From IMG/VR virus record IMGVR_UViG_3300025138_000108, positions 1 to 38,739 of that record: a stretch of 38,739 nucleotides of DNA. One strand, 5' to 3'. The position numbers and the translations under genes are program-made. The notes beneath the pieces are model-generated. The model saw nothing but the letters and a program-made list of their open reading frames with translations, made no database searches and was not told where the DNA came from. Within the stretch, counting starts at the first letter, position 1. Every line of letters begins with the position of its first letter. This DNA comes from a virus. Shown piece by piece: positions 1 through 8,002 of the stretch.

Positions 1-78
1 GGTTCGGGTATTTTATTTAAAGAAGGTGTTTATTTAGACTTAACAAACACACCTGGTGTTACTATAACCTTTACATAG
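1..78 (+). CDS. 3' end of a truncated structural-type gene
   Basis: Reading frame 1 is open from the first base to a TAG stop at 76-78 and gives 25 residues ending in VTITFT. The fragment contains the stretch GILFKEGVYLDL, which resembles the C-terminal beta strands of small marine phage structural proteins. The start lies outside the window. It is followed after 8 bases by the next gene, whose ribosome site (AGGA) lies at the stop. The function cannot be assigned from so short a fragment. Its place just before the connector gene suggests a head or neck role, which is inference. Confidence 0.6.
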   Translation, partial: GSGILFKEGVYLDLTNTPGVTITFT

Positions 79-86
79 GATAACTA

Positions 87-1028
87 ATGGCCAATGTTAC
101 TTCAGGCACTACAACATTTGACAAAACTTTTTCAATCGATGAAGTAATTGAAGAGTCTTACAATAGATTAGGTCAGTTTGACATGAGCGGTTATAATTTA
201 AAAACCGCAAGACGCTCACTTAATATTTTGTTTCAAGAATGGGGTAATAGAGGTCTTCATTTTTGGGAAGTAGCTAATACAAATATTACTTTAGCAACTA
301 ATCAAAAAGAATATAAAATTTTCAGATCTACTGCAGATGGTAATTCAAACGGAATTACTTCAACTCTAACTGCTGCTATTACTTCTACAACCGCTACAAC
401 TGGAATAACTATTGCATCAAAAATTAATATGCCTGATTCAGGAGCAATTAATGTTGGTTCAGAAAATATTTCTTACACTGGATTTGATTCCTTAGAATTG
501 ACTGGCGTAACAAGAGGAGTAAATGGAACTACAGCAGCGACTCACTTAAATGCAGCTGTTATAACAAATTTTGTAAATCAAGCTTCTGATATTTTAGAAG
601 CTTCTTTTAGAAATGCTTCTAATGTTGATTCTCCTTTAGAAAAAGTAAATAGATCTCAGTACCAAGCTTTGTCTAATAAAACTGCAACTGGACAACCTTC
701 ACAATATTTTGTTCAAAGATTTATAGATCATATTTTAATAACTGTATATCTAACTCCAAGCGCAACTCAAAACGGAGCTTTTATGAATTTTTATTATGAA
801 AAAAGAATTCAAGATGCAGGTGCTTACACTAATGCAACAAATGTTCCTTTTAGATTTGTTCCTTGTATGGTTGCAGGTTTAACTTATTATTTAGCTATGA
901 AATATGCACAACCAAGAATTCAAGAATGTAAATTAATATATGAGGATGAATTAAAAAGAGCTTTAGAAGATGATGGTTCATCTGCTAGTGTATATATTTC
1001 ACCTAAAACTTACTTTCCAAGTATCTAA
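87..1028 (+). CDS. Head-tail connector, P22 gp4-like (putative)
   Basis: This 313-residue protein has an N-terminal helical region (about 16-65) with the pattern IDEVIEESYNRLG followed by RRSLNILFQEW. That pattern is typical of the P22 gp4 tail accessory factor family, which plugs onto the portal and starts the tail. P22 gp4 itself is about 166 residues. Here a Thr/Ser-rich beta insertion (about 85-160) and a longer C-terminal half are added, as in other marine podovirus-like phages. There is no signal peptide or membrane segment. It heads a run of small virion genes spaced 2-12 bases apart, so co-transcription is likely. The connector assignment rests on the N-terminal pattern and the gene order, not on an alignment. 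Confidence 0.55.
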   Translation: MANVTSGTTTFDKTFSIDEVIEESYNRLGQFDMSGYNLKTARRSLNILFQEWGNRGLHFWEVANTNITLATNQKEYKIFRSTADGNSNGITSTLTAAITSTTATTGITIASKINMPDSGAINVGSENISYTGFDSLELTGVTRGVNGTTAATHLNAAVITNFVNQASDILEASFRNASNVDSPLEKVNRSQYQALSNKTATGQPSQYFVQRFIDHILITVYLTPSATQNGAFMNFYYEKRIQDAGAYTNATNVPFRFVPCMVAGLTYYLAMKYAQPRIQECKLIYEDELKRALEDDGSSASVYISPKTYFPSI

Positions 1029-1030
1029 TT

Positions 1031-1891
1031 ATGAGCAACACAGCTAGAGGAAAACATGCATTATTTATTTCAGACCGAAGTGGTTTGCAATTTCCCTATA
1101 CTGAAATGGTTAGAGAATGGAATGGATCTAGAGTTCATACTTCTGAATACGAACCTAAACAACCTCAATTAGAACCAAAACCTTTTACTGCTGATCCACA
1201 AGGATTAATGCATCCAAGACCAGACAGATTAGAACTACCTACAGGAGATTTTTTAGTAGTCAACCCTATCACCACTGGAAGCGGTGGTACTTTTACAACT
1301 TATGTTATTGATCAACCTAATAGTGGAATAAAAATAAATGATGCAGTAAGATTAATGAGTATTCAACAACCTTTATTATCCCTTACAACTGCTCTTGAAA
1401 GAAGTATTCAAGAATTAGAATTATCTACAACATTAGCAACGGATATAAATGCTACGACTCAAACTCTGACTGTTACAGATAACCTTGGTTTTATTTCTAC
1501 TGGAGGCTTTATAATGATTGAAAAAATTAATTCTATAAGTGGACTATATGAAAATGAAATTATACAATATGCAGCTTATAATTCTGGAACAAAAACTTTA
1601 TCGGGTTTAGTTAGAGGAACTAATGCACCGTTTAGAGGACAGACTCCTAAAAACACTATTGCAAGCGATCACGATGCGGGAGCAAATATTTTTGGAACAA
1701 GAAATGTTGTTTCTTTAAATACCACAACTTCTCCAAGTGGAGGTCAGCCCTCAACAGTCACTAATCAAAACGGCTATAATTTACCTGCTACAAGTCCAGG
1801 TACTTTTTTAGTAGATGGCTATGGCCCAGGTGGAGGAAATGGTTGTATTGCCGGTCCTTTAAATGTTAATATAACGGATGGGAGAGCTTAA
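1031..1891 (+). CDS. Virion protein with a degenerate zinc-ribbon-like N-terminus
   Basis: This is a 286-residue protein. Residues 8-50 (ALFISDRSGLQFPY, then EWNGSRV and YEPKQPQ) match the layout of a conserved phage structural family. Family members as I recall them carry Cys pairs here (CDRCGFKY... VC..C.EPRHPQ). In this copy the Cys positions are Ser, Thr or other residues, so no metal site is left. The rest is a beta-rich, Thr/Ser/Gly-rich region with an ELELSTTLATDI segment and a glycine-rich C-terminus. It sits two bases after the connector gene and three before an adaptor-like gene, which supports a neck or tail structural role. The exact function is unknown. Confidence 0.55.
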   Translation: MSNTARGKHALFISDRSGLQFPYTEMVREWNGSRVHTSEYEPKQPQLEPKPFTADPQGLMHPRPDRLELPTGDFLVVNPITTGSGGTFTTYVIDQPNSGIKINDAVRLMSIQQPLLSLTTALERSIQELELSTTLATDINATTQTLTVTDNLGFISTGGFIMIEKINSISGLYENEIIQYAAYNSGTKTLSGLVRGTNAPFRGQTPKNTIASDHDAGANIFGTRNVVSLNTTTSPSGGQPSTVTNQNGYNLPATSPGTFLVDGYGPGGGNGCIAGPLNVNITDGRA

Positions 1892-1894
1892 TAA

Positions 1895-2548
1895 ATGACA
1901 TACGCAGAATTAGTACAAAAAATTAGAGATTATACAGAAGTAGATTCGAATGTTTTAACTTCTACTATTATAGATGGTTTTATAAGTGATGCTGAATTTA
2001 GAATTTTAAGAGAAGTAGATTCAGATAATAATAGAAGATATGCAACAGCTTCGTTAGTTTTAAATACTAGATTTATAGATACTCCCGACAATTTATTGGT
2101 AGTTAGATCAGCTCAAATTGTGGACTCTGATGGTACAGCCGCAACAGACAACAGAGATTTTTTACAGTACCGAGACACTAACTTTATGGCTGAATTCAAC
2201 CCTACGGGCTCCACAGGGGTTCCTAAGTACTATGGTTACTGGGATGAGGGCACTTTAGTTTTTGCTCCTACACCTAATGCTACTTACACAATTCAGTTAA
2301 ATTATATCTTGAAACCTACTGGATTATCGGCTACTAATACAACTACATATTTAAGTTTACAATTTCCCAATGGCTTATTATATGCCTGCCTAGTTGAGGC
2401 TTACGGTTTCTTAAAAGGACCTATTGACATGTTACAGCAATATGATAAAAAATATGTTGAAGCTGTTAAAGGATTCTCAATTGAACAAATGGGAAGACGA
2501 AGACGGGATGAATACCAAGCAGGTGTTCCTCGAATAGGAAAACAATAG
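1895..2548 (+). CDS. Phage adaptor / head-tail joining protein (putative)
   Basis: This 217-residue protein begins MTYAELVQKIRDYTEV, and residues 28-40 read DGFISDAEFRILR. This is the N-terminal helix pair seen in phage adaptor proteins of the SU10 or gp6-like type. The middle (about 60-145) is beta-rich and ends in a LNYILKPTGL strand, and the C-terminus is basic (MGRRRRDEYQ). It occupies the position after the connector where a ring protein joining the portal to the tail is expected. The family assignment is from pattern recognition. A tail tube or neck protein remains possible. Confidence 0.5.
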   Translation: MTYAELVQKIRDYTEVDSNVLTSTIIDGFISDAEFRILREVDSDNNRRYATASLVLNTRFIDTPDNLLVVRSAQIVDSDGTAATDNRDFLQYRDTNFMAEFNPTGSTGVPKYYGYWDEGTLVFAPTPNATYTIQLNYILKPTGLSATNTTTYLSLQFPNGLLYACLVEAYGFLKGPIDMLQQYDKKYVEAVKGFSIEQMGRRRRDEYQAGVPRIGKQ

Positions 2549-2560
2549 GAGAAAAATTTT

Positions 2561-3010
2561 ATGGCAATAACACAAGCAATAGCAAACTCATTTAAAAAAG
2601 AATTATTAGATGGAGCTATGAGTTTTAAACAAACAGGTGGTGACACTTTTAAAATAGCTCTTTATATTTCTACAGCAACTTTAACTTCAGCAACATCAAA
2701 TTATATTACAGCGGGAGAAGTATCAAACACTGGACAATACACAGCCGGTGGAGGAGCTCTAGTTAATTTAGGAACTTCTCTGACTGCAGGTGTCGCAAGA
2801 TGTGATTTCAATGATAGATCTTTTACTGGAGTTACATTAACAGCTAGAGGAGCTTTAATTTATAATACAACAGCAGGTTCAGGGTCTAGTACTACTGATG
2901 CAGTTTGTATTTTAAATTTTGGAGCAGATAAAACTGCAACTTCTGGTACGTTTACAATTCAATTTCCAGCCCCAACATCAACAGCAGCGATATTAAGAAT
3001 ATCGGGCTAG
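2561..3010 (+). CDS. Conserved beta-rich phage structural protein
   Basis: A 149-residue protein of a type common in marine phages. It has an N-terminal helix (FKKELLDGAM), a FKIALYISTATL strand, a GALIYNTT strand and a C-terminal FTIQFPAP motif. Most residues are Ser, Thr, Gly and Ala, typical of a secreted-like beta sandwich in virions. It has a clear ribosome site (AGGAGA) eight bases before its ATG. It lies between the adaptor and the WG-repeat protein. Its role is unknown, but tail or neck decoration fits the context. No enzymatic motif is visible. Confidence 0.55.
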   Translation: MAITQAIANSFKKELLDGAMSFKQTGGDTFKIALYISTATLTSATSNYITAGEVSNTGQYTAGGGALVNLGTSLTAGVARCDFNDRSFTGVTLTARGALIYNTTAGSGSSTTDAVCILNFGADKTATSGTFTIQFPAPTSTAAILRISG

Positions 3011-3029
3011 TAGGAGGTAGACTCCTATG
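3011..3029 (+). promoter_or_regulatory. Hairpin enclosing the ribosome binding site and start of the next gene
   Basis: The six bases TAGGAG at 3011-3016 are the exact reverse complement of CTCCTA at 3022-3027, leaving a five-base loop. The 5' arm is the Shine-Dalgarno sequence of the gene that starts at 3027, and the 3' arm ends on the first base of its ATG. If it folds in the mRNA, the hairpin would hide the ribosome site. Translation of this gene could then depend on ribosomes arriving from the upstream gene, which stops at 3010. The complementarity is directly visible and the regulatory role is inference. Confidence 0.45.
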
Positions 3030-4487
3030 GCGGATAAATCATATACAGTCACCGTAGCAAGTGGTAATCTTTATGGTGGAGGTACAGGTAATGTATTCTA
3101 TCTAGATGGCCTAAGAAATTCTACAGGACCAGGAACAATAGATTGGGTTCCTGATGCATCTTTACGTTTTGAACAAAGTAACGCTTCAAACAATAATCAT
3201 CCTTTAATATTTTCTACTACAACCAGTAAAGATCAGTATTTAACTTCTGGTGTAACATATTATTTAGATGGTGCTGTTACTTATTCTCAATACACAAATA
3301 CAACTACATTCAACGCAGCCACAACTCGTTATGTAGAAATCACTCCATCCTCTTTTACAGATTTTTATTATTTATGTTATGTGCATGGTATTGGCATGGG
3401 TGGTATTATGGATATGGTTGTTAATTCATGGGGAGCTCACACTTGGAACCAAGGAGCTTGGGATCAAAACCAAGATTTAACAGTTTTTGTTACTAATCCA
3501 AATAATGTTGCCTGGGGTGGAGATACTTGGGGCTTTGGTGATTGGAATAATGGCGAAGCCATGAGCATGAGTTTAAACAATGATGGTATCATTATTACTA
3601 GTCAAGTAAATGTTGGTTGGGGTTCTGATCAATGGGGTATTGAAACCTGGGGTGAATCCGGTAATTTACATGCAGTAACAGGCATAGCTATGACTATGGC
3701 TGAAGGACTTAGTGGTGTTTCTATAAATGGAGATTCAAGTTTAATACTTAATAGTCAAGCAGCTACGATGGCCTTAGGGTCTGTAGACGCTTTTTCTGCT
3801 TTTGTTGCAACACCTACAGGTATAGCGATGGTTGCTCAATTAAACTTTAATCCTGCCTTTGCACAACTAACTGGAATAGCTATGTCTGCTAATCTAGGAA
3901 CAGTTAATGCTGACAATATTACTATAGCAGAAGTTTCAGCTCAATCTCCAGTTACATGGGGTAACTCTAATTGGGGATTTGGAGTTTATGGTAATCAACT
4001 TGTAAATACTTTGGTTATGGCTATGTCTGAAAACTTTAGTGGAGTAGATCCTGCTCCAGATGCTCAATTAACAGGTCAAGCAATGGCTATGACTTTAGCA
4101 CCAGGAAATACTTTCCCTATTCACGGAGATGCTAATACAGGAGCTGGTGATACCTCTATGAATTGGGGTAATGCAACTTGGGGTAATTCGAAATGGGGAA
4201 ATGGTCAATTTATAGCTGATCCAACTTATGGTCAAACAATGACTGTAAACTTAAATAGCGTTACAGTTGATTTAAATTTACCTGTAGATGTAACAGGATT
4301 TGCATTAACAGCAGCTTTAAATTCCGTATCAAATATTGAAACAACTAATGTAGTATTCCCTACAGGATTTGGCTTGACAGCTAGCTTAGGAACCGCTACA
4401 AATGTATTGATTTGGAACGAAGTTAATACTGGTACAGCACCAGTCAATCCTCCAGGATGGCAGGAAGTTTCAACCAACGCTGCATAA
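3027..4487 (+). CDS. Virion protein with cupredoxin-like N-terminus and WG repeats
   Basis: This 486-residue protein has two parts. Residues about 1-132 form a beta-rich domain with His58 (NNNHPLIF) and then the cluster Cys117-x2-His120-x3-Met124 (LCYVHGIGMGG). This is the order and approximate spacing of the type 1 copper ligands of plastocyanin-like cupredoxins, although the His-Met gap is one residue shorter than in plastocyanin. Residues 134-486 hold repeated Trp-Gly clusters (for example WGGDTWGFGDW, WGSDQWGIETW, WGNATWGNSKWG) alternating with TGIAM-type strands, suggesting a modular fibre or tail-surface protein. No signal peptide is seen. The next gene is fibre-like. Copper binding is unproven and could be only a structural relic of the fold. 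Confidence 0.55.
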   Translation: MADKSYTVTVASGNLYGGGTGNVFYLDGLRNSTGPGTIDWVPDASLRFEQSNASNNNHPLIFSTTTSKDQYLTSGVTYYLDGAVTYSQYTNTTTFNAATTRYVEITPSSFTDFYYLCYVHGIGMGGIMDMVVNSWGAHTWNQGAWDQNQDLTVFVTNPNNVAWGGDTWGFGDWNNGEAMSMSLNNDGIIITSQVNVGWGSDQWGIETWGESGNLHAVTGIAMTMAEGLSGVSINGDSSLILNSQAATMALGSVDAFSAFVATPTGIAMVAQLNFNPAFAQLTGIAMSANLGTVNADNITIAEVSAQSPVTWGNSNWGFGVYGNQLVNTLVMAMSENFSGVDPAPDAQLTGQAMAMTLAPGNTFPIHGDANTGAGDTSMNWGNATWGNSKWGNGQFIADPTYGQTMTVNLNSVTVDLNLPVDVTGFALTAALNSVSNIETTNVVFPTGFGLTASLGTATNVLIWNEVNTGTAPVNPPGWQEVSTNAA

Positions 4488-4522
4488 TAGTGTTTGACAC
4501 TATAATAAAATTTAATTAAATT
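4487..4522 (+). promoter_or_regulatory. Hairpin overlapping a promoter-like sequence
   Basis: ATAGTGT (4487-4493) and ACACTAT (4497-4503) form a 7-base-pair stem with a 3-base loop immediately after the upstream stop codon. No run of T follows, so it is a weak terminator candidate. The same bases contain TTGACA (4494-4499), followed after 17 bases by TAAATT (4517-4522), a plausible sigma70-type promoter for the fibre gene at 4545. The transcript would start close to its GGAG ribosome site, leaving a short leader. Which reading is right cannot be decided from sequence. Confidence 0.3.
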
Positions 4523-4544
4523 AAGATATTGGAGAACAAAAATT

Positions 4545-5615
4545 ATGGCTAACAGTACTTCCGCAGATTTAAAACTTACGATCCAGGCAACAGGTGAAAA
4601 CTCTGGTACTTGGGGACAAATTACAAACACAAACTTAACTATTTTAGAACAAGCAATTGCTGGTTTTGAAACTGTTGGTATTACAACAGGTGCTACTTTA
4701 GCTTTCACAAATGGTGCAATTTCAAACGGTAAAAATCAAGTATTAAAATTAATAGGTACAATTGGAGGTGCAGTTAACGTTGTTGTTCCAGATACTTTAA
4801 CAAAATTATACGTTATAGATAATGCAACTTCAGGTGCTCATGCAGTAACTGTTAAAACTAGTTCAGGAACTGGAGTAACTTGGGCAGCAACCGACAAAGG
4901 TACTAAAATGGTTTATTCAGATGGTACTAATGTTGTTGATACAGCTTTCACAGAACTATCTTCAGATTATACACCACAGCTTTCAGCAGATTTAGACACT
5001 AACAGTCACAACATTATTATAGATACAGCACACAGTGTTTTAGATGAAAACTCTAACGAGCAAATTACATTTACAACTACTGGTTCAGCAGTTAATCATT
5101 TTGGCGTAACTAATGCAGCAACAGGTAATACACCTTCACTTGCAGCAGTGGGCGGTGACGCTAATATTGATTTTAATATTACACCAAAAGGAATTGGCAG
5201 AGCAACTTTCAATGGTCAAGGTAAAATTCAAAGTGTTGCAGAAAAAGTAACTACGGCAGCTATAGCAGCTACTGGTACAATTGCTTACGATGTTCTTACA
5301 CAAGCTGTTTTAAACTATACAACAGCTGCTTCAGGCAACTGGACATTAAATATTAGAGGTGATGGATCAAATTCACTAGACTCAATTATGGATACCGGTG
5401 AATCTATTACAATAGCTCACATTGTTGCTAATACTGGAACAGCTTATTATAACAGTGCGGTTCAAATTGATGGATCATCTGTTACACCTGAATACTCAGG
5501 CGGTTCAGCACCATCAGGAGGTAACATAAACTCATTAGATACTTATACTTATACAATTATTAAAACTGGGTCAGCTGCGTTTACAGTATTAGCAACCCAA
5601 ACACAGTTCGCGTAA
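4545..5615 (+). CDS. Tail fibre-like virion protein
   Basis: This 356-residue Thr/Ser/Ala/Gly-rich protein starts with the pattern TGENSGTWGQITNTNL (residues 17-32). I recognise that pattern from the N-termini of many marine phage tail fibre or baseplate-associated proteins. The body is predicted to be beta strands throughout, with a segment near 200-225 (NIDFNITPKGIGRATF) typical of fibre shafts. There are no catalytic motifs. It is followed directly by the glycine-rich adhesin and a small fibre-associated protein, so the three probably form the host-contact module. Fibre identity is likely, but receptor and fold are unknown. Confidence 0.6.
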   Translation: MANSTSADLKLTIQATGENSGTWGQITNTNLTILEQAIAGFETVGITTGATLAFTNGAISNGKNQVLKLIGTIGGAVNVVVPDTLTKLYVIDNATSGAHAVTVKTSSGTGVTWAATDKGTKMVYSDGTNVVDTAFTELSSDYTPQLSADLDTNSHNIIIDTAHSVLDENSNEQITFTTTGSAVNHFGVTNAATGNTPSLAAVGGDANIDFNITPKGIGRATFNGQGKIQSVAEKVTTAAIAATGTIAYDVLTQAVLNYTTAASGNWTLNIRGDGSNSLDSIMDTGESITIAHIVANTGTAYYNSAVQIDGSSVTPEYSGGSAPSGGNINSLDTYTYTIIKTGSAAFTVLATQTQFA

Positions 5616-5636
5616 TAAAATAGAAGGAGAAAGATC

Positions 5637-6467
5637 ATGCCAATAATTGGAGCAAGAGGAGCAGCATCATCAGCAGGTTTTGGAGGAATCGGAGGAGCAG
5701 CGCCAAGAGCGCCCTACTCAGCTAGTTACTTAGTAATAGCAGGAGGCGGCCCTGGTTGGTATTCCGGTCAAGCTCAATCGTCTGGTGGCGGTGGAGCAGG
5801 CGGATATAGATCTTCTTATCCTTCAGACTCATCTTCAGGTGGTGGCGGATCAGTCGAAGCACAAAAAACTTTAAACCCAGGCACAACTTACACAATTACT
5901 GTTGGTACAGGAGGACAAGCTAGTACACTTGTAGGATCTGATATTACAGATGTATCAACTGTTAGAGGCGGTAAAGGCGCTGGCCCATATGACCCATCTT
6001 CAGTTGGTGGATCAGGTGGCGGTGGAAATAACCAGGGTCGAGCACCTTCTGCAGGAACTGCAAACGAAGGTTATGCAGGTGGATCTCGAGGCGGCGGCGG
6101 AGCTGGCGCAGTTGGAGGATCACCAAACGGAGGCGCAGGTGCAGCTTCTACAATTACTGGAGCCTCAGTTCAAAGAGCTGGCGGCGGTGCTACCGCGGGC
6201 GGAACTGGCGGAGCAGGAGGCGGTGGAAATGGTGGCCAAGGAAACCAAGCAGGTCAACCAGCAACTGCTAACACAGGTGGCGGATCAGGAGCAGGTGGAT
6301 TAGTTCCAGGTCAAGATAAGGCCCCAGGAAGTCCAGGTTCAGGTGTAATTATTGTAAGAATGCCTTTAGATAGTTTTTCAGGGGGAACTACAGGATCTCC
6401 AACAGAAGCAACGGATGGTACTGATAAAGTTTTAACATTCACAGCATCAGGAACATTATCAGGTTAA
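5637..6467 (+). CDS. Glycine-rich adhesin / tail-tip protein
   Basis: This 276-residue protein has a short Ala/Gly N-terminus, a YLVIAGGG strand near residue 31, then long runs of Gly with Ser, Asn and Ala (about 50-230). It ends in a SGVIIVRMP strand (about residues 234-242) and a short beta tail. This architecture is that of the glycine-rich domain proteins of phages. The characterised T-even gp38 adhesins fold their Gly-rich part as packed polyglycine II helices and expose variable loops to the receptor. Homology to gp38 is not claimed, only the same compositional design. It lies next to the fibre-like gene and at the edge of the oxygenase island. A strong AGGAG site precedes the ATG. Confidence 0.6.
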   Translation: MPIIGARGAASSAGFGGIGGAAPRAPYSASYLVIAGGGPGWYSGQAQSSGGGGAGGYRSSYPSDSSSGGGGSVEAQKTLNPGTTYTITVGTGGQASTLVGSDITDVSTVRGGKGAGPYDPSSVGGSGGGGNNQGRAPSAGTANEGYAGGSRGGGGAGAVGGSPNGGAGAASTITGASVQRAGGGATAGGTGGAGGGGNGGQGNQAGQPATANTGGGSGAGGLVPGQDKAPGSPGSGVIIVRMPLDSFSGGTTGSPTEATDGTDKVLTFTASGTLSG

Positions 6468-6468
6468 T

Positions 6469-6909
6469 ATGGCACATTACGCAAAAATAGTTGATAACGT
6501 AGTTACTAAATGCATGGTAGTTCACAACAGCTGTGAACTAGATGAAAATGGTCAAGAGTCAGAAGCAGTAGGAGTTGCTTGGGCTAAAAATCATCAAAAT
6601 GATCCTGACGGAACTTGGTTAAAAACTTCTTATAATTCCAATAGAGGTGTTTATTATAAAGACGGAACAAACGTTCCTCATGAAGATCAATCTAAATTAT
6701 TTAGAAAAACTTTTGCTGAAATAGGATTTGACTACGATCCTGTTAATGATTGGTTTAAACCAAATAAAACTTTAGAATCATTCGTATGGAGTGATGAACA
6801 TTGGGACTACAGACCACCACAAGCTGTGCCTGATGATGGACAACAATACGACTGGAATGAAGACCAATACCAATCTACAGGTGATGGTTGGGTCGTAAGA
6901 TCAGAATAA
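6469..6909 (+). CDS. Conserved fibre-associated protein, marine phage type
   Basis: This 146-residue protein begins MAHYAKIVDNVVTKCMVV and contains WLKTSYNSNRGVYY, AEIGFDYDP and an aromatic, acidic C-terminus rich in Trp, Tyr, Gln and Asp. The same plan (AHFAKI..., TSYN, G..YD...D.F..PKP) recurs in cyanophage and pelagiphage genomes near tail fibre genes. I take it as a small virion or fibre-associated protein. It begins one base after the adhesin gene stops. Its stop is adjacent to the end of the first minus-strand oxygenase gene, so transcription converges here with no visible terminator. Confidence 0.55.
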   Translation: MAHYAKIVDNVVTKCMVVHNSCELDENGQESEAVGVAWAKNHQNDPDGTWLKTSYNSNRGVYYKDGTNVPHEDQSKLFRKTFAEIGFDYDPVNDWFKPNKTLESFVWSDEHWDYRPPQAVPDDGQQYDWNEDQYQSTGDGWVVRSE

Positions 6910-7524
6910 TTATTTAAAAGCAGCGCCAGAAGCCCAACAGACTAAAGAGTTTCTTTCACCTTTTTTGATAGGTGTAACTTCATGCAACATAAAACTAGGA
7001 AAAACAACTAATAAACCTTGCTCTCTTTCTATGTTAGTTCCGTTTCTAGATTCATAAATTACAAGATCTCCACCTTTATATTTTTTAGGATCCGTTAATT
7101 GTATCGTACAGGACAGCTTTCTTACCATCACACCCGTGCCTCTATCAGTGTGAGCAAAGTAATGCTGTTTTGGTCCGTAGGATGTAAATTGTAAAGACTC
7201 TGCTAATCCCCACATATCAAATTTATAATGTTCATGGTTTAACACAACCATAGCATCAACGACTTTTCTATATAACCAAACATAATCTTCAACAGGTTTA
7301 ATCCAAGATATAGAACTATCTCTTGCACCTTTTATTTCAGCAGTTGCTTCAGGGTTTGTACCCCCTATTTTACCTTTAACTGTGAATAAACTTTTACCAT
7401 ATTTAACTATGTCATCGCATTGTTCAGGTGTTAAAAAATTTCTTACCCACGCATACGGAGGCATTTTATCTAAATGAAACGGCCATGCCGTTGTATTCAT
7501 TTTTATTATTTCATCATATTTCAT
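6910..7524 (-). CDS. 2OG-Fe(II) oxygenase, PKHD/prolyl 4-hydroxylase-like
   Basis: This 204-residue protein would use Fe(II), 2-oxoglutarate and O2 to hydroxylate an unknown substrate. The metal triad is His125-x-Asp127 (FAHTDRG) and His181 (FMLHEVTP), with Arg191 in ERNSLVCW expected to bind the 2-oxoglutarate carboxylate. The strand KYKGGDLVIYES (148-159) is typical of PiuC/PKHD-type prolyl 4-hydroxylase-like domains. An N-terminal helical segment (FLTPEQCDDIVKYG) matches the usual start of this family. It is last in a three-gene minus-strand block and overlaps the upstream gene by 11 bases. The fold and cofactors are well supported but the substrate is unknown. Confidence 0.88.
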   Translation of the reverse strand: MKYDEIIKMNTTAWPFHLDKMPPYAWVRNFLTPEQCDDIVKYGKSLFTVKGKIGGTNPEATAEIKGARDSSISWIKPVEDYVWLYRKVVDAMVVLNHEHYKFDMWGLAESLQFTSYGPKQHYFAHTDRGTGVMVRKLSCTIQLTDPKKYKGGDLVIYESRNGTNIEREQGLLVVFPSFMLHEVTPIKKGERNSLVCWASGAAFK

Positions 7525-8002
7525 TTTGTATTCCTTTATAAGCTAGAGTTATTCTAGGTATCCCTTTCTCTTTTGGTGATAATCCACGATGCCACAATTT
7601 AGCATTAAACACAACAAGTTTATTTTGTTCAAAAGTTATTTTATGCACCTTATTATCTTTGTCTTTTATCTCAAACAATCCTGAATCTTTTTTTAAAGTT
7701 GGTGTAACCATTAACATATAAGTTTTATTTCCATCATCTTTGTGCCATCCTCCATCCATACCATTAAACTGCATATTGATGTATATTCTTTTAAATTGAT
7801 TTACTTTAAATTTGTTAATAATTTTATAAGTTACAAAATTAGTAACTCCATCGTTATGAACTTGAGTGTAAAAAAACGTGCCTTTAGTTATACCAGGTCT
7901 AGATGCATGGCCATATTGATGTTGAGTGTTAATTAAATAATGATTTGTTAAATAGTCTATAAAGTCTTTATCTAAAAAATTTCTGTATTCTTCTACAATC
8001 AT
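7514..8002 (-). CDS. 2OG-Fe(II) oxygenase, small P4H-like
   Basis: This is a compact 162-residue oxygenase. The metal residues are His87-x-Asp89 (GWHKDDG) and His138 (KLWHRGLSP), and Arg150 in IPRITLAYK is the expected 2-oxoglutarate anchor. The strand MLMVTPTLKKDSGLFEI between them corresponds to the core sheet of the double-stranded beta-helix. The N-terminal half (VEEYRNFLDKDFIDYL) is the helical cap seen in related phage proteins. It overlaps the upstream oxygenase gene by four bases (ATGA type) and the downstream one by 11, so translation is probably coupled. The substrate is unknown, with virion protein, nucleic acid or small molecule all open. Confidence 0.85.
   Translation of the reverse strand: MIVEEYRNFLDKDFIDYLTNHYLINTQHQYGHASRPGITKGTFFYTQVHNDGVTNFVTYKIINKFKVNQFKRIYINMQFNGMDGGWHKDDGNKTYMLMVTPTLKKDSGLFEIKDKDNKVHKITFEQNKLVVFNAKLWHRGLSPKEKGIPRITLAYKGIQNEI

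Noticed and set aside
4232-4708. Open frame of 158 codons on the minus strand
   Set aside because: It spans the end of the WG protein gene, the intergenic hairpin and the start of the fibre gene. Its product is a low-information complement of Thr/Ala-rich genes with no family pattern.
5950-6303. Open frame of 117 codons on the plus strand inside the adhesin gene
   Set aside because: It is the +1 frame of the Gly-rich repeats (Gly/Gln/Ala codons yield Leu/Glu/Val-rich sequence). It has no ribosome site and the adhesin frame explains the region better.
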